Source: Orthonyx spaldingii
Lineage: Eukaryota; Chordata; Aves; Passeriformes; Orthonychidae
DNA length: 64,000 nucleotides
Assembly: GCA_013397795.1 (NCBI GenBank)
Contig: VZTJ01002531.1
Coordinates: forward strand, 1,395,748 to 1,459,747
Reading direction: 5' to 3'
How positions within the stretch are numbered: position 1 is the stretch's first letter; each line of letters begins with the position of its first letter. The position numbers were made by a program, and so were the translations under genes. The notes beneath the pieces were generated by a model that made no database searches, had not been told where the DNA came from, and worked only from the letters and a program-made list of their open reading frames with translations. Shown piece after piece: positions 63,751-64,000 of the stretch.

Positions 63751-64000
63751 TCCCACGTGTCCCGTTGCCCTCCCGAGGAACCACCCAGGAAGGCTCCCGA
63801 GCCCTCTGCATGGAGGTGGCCGGGGCAGGACGAGGGACCGCCACAGCCTCTCGCCTCACGAGCCAGCAGGTGCCGGCGGGCCCGGGCCCCGCCCTGCCCT
63901 GCCCAAGGCGCACGGCCGGCGGCCTCAGGAGCACCGGGGGCCTCACGGGGCCCAAGACACCGGCCCCACTCCGGGCCGCCCGCACCCCCCGACCCCGGTG
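63751..64000 (-). promoter_or_regulatory. ECT2: CpG-rich block, probable ECT2 promoter / non-coding exon 1
   Basis: The last 250 bases switch from AT-rich to strongly GC- and CpG-rich, continuing to the window edge. The block contains an E-box CACGTG (63754-63759) and a GC box (CCCCGCCC on +, 63887-63894). Position upstream of the start-codon exon fits the promoter and first exon of a housekeeping/cell-cycle gene. The transcription start and the exon 1 donor cannot be placed; a weak donor-like GTGTTT sits near 63746-63751. The neighbouring gene could share this island if divergent. Confidence 0.65.

Noticed and set aside
63434..63985. 183-codon open frame at the right edge, minus strand
   Set aside because: It crosses the GC-rich promoter block and AT-rich intron with no homology; GC-rich DNA lacks stops by chance.
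1..64000. CRISPR, phage, operon or toxin-antitoxin system
   Set aside because: All gene structure is intron-split vertebrate type. There are no regularly spaced repeats or dense ORFs.

Overview
The window looks like nuclear DNA of a bird, probably a neoavian. It holds large intron-split genes with GT-AG junctions, a vertebrate cytokinesis gene in the neighbourhood SPATA16-ECT2 (known vertebrate synteny), a solo avian-type endogenous retrovirus LTR and a probable relic of a CR1 LINE. Nothing resembles bacterial, plasmid or phage DNA. No species call is made.

Right part (about 37.5-64.0 kb, minus strand): the complete coding sequence of ECT2, the RhoA guanine nucleotide exchange factor that drives cytokinesis. 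I read 24 coding exons from the ATG at 61596 to the TGA at 38781. They join in phase to exactly 914 codons plus stop, the length I recall for the long human form. The order is N-terminal BRCT repeats, an NLS/Cdk1-site linker, DH domain, PH domain, and a basic tail. A CpG-rich block at the right edge is probably the promoter or first non-coding exon. Two items stand out: a GC-AG splice donor after coding exon 13, and a separate in-phase exon at 40190-40480 that would give a different, 96-residue C terminus.

Left part (1-15 kb, plus strand): the 3' half of SPATA16, a testis gene needed for acrosome formation in mammals. Four exons (3098-3239, 3459-3566, 9970-10133, 14583-14714) match the C-terminal part of the protein with compatible phases, and a fifth (about 2159-2336) is likely. 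Upstream exons lie outside the window. The last exon seems to have lost its splice donor and reads into a short new tail.

Middle (14.7-37.5 kb): intergenic DNA between the two convergent genes, with no gene I can support. It holds a solo LTR with a 5-bp target duplication, a CR1-like fragment, a diverged duplicated element with TAATTAG homeodomain-type cores, simple repeats and tandem duplications.

The window is ordinary vertebrate sequence. I found no new multi-gene system. The best leads are the alternative ECT2 C terminus, the GC donor, the altered SPATA16 end and the paired TAATTAG element.
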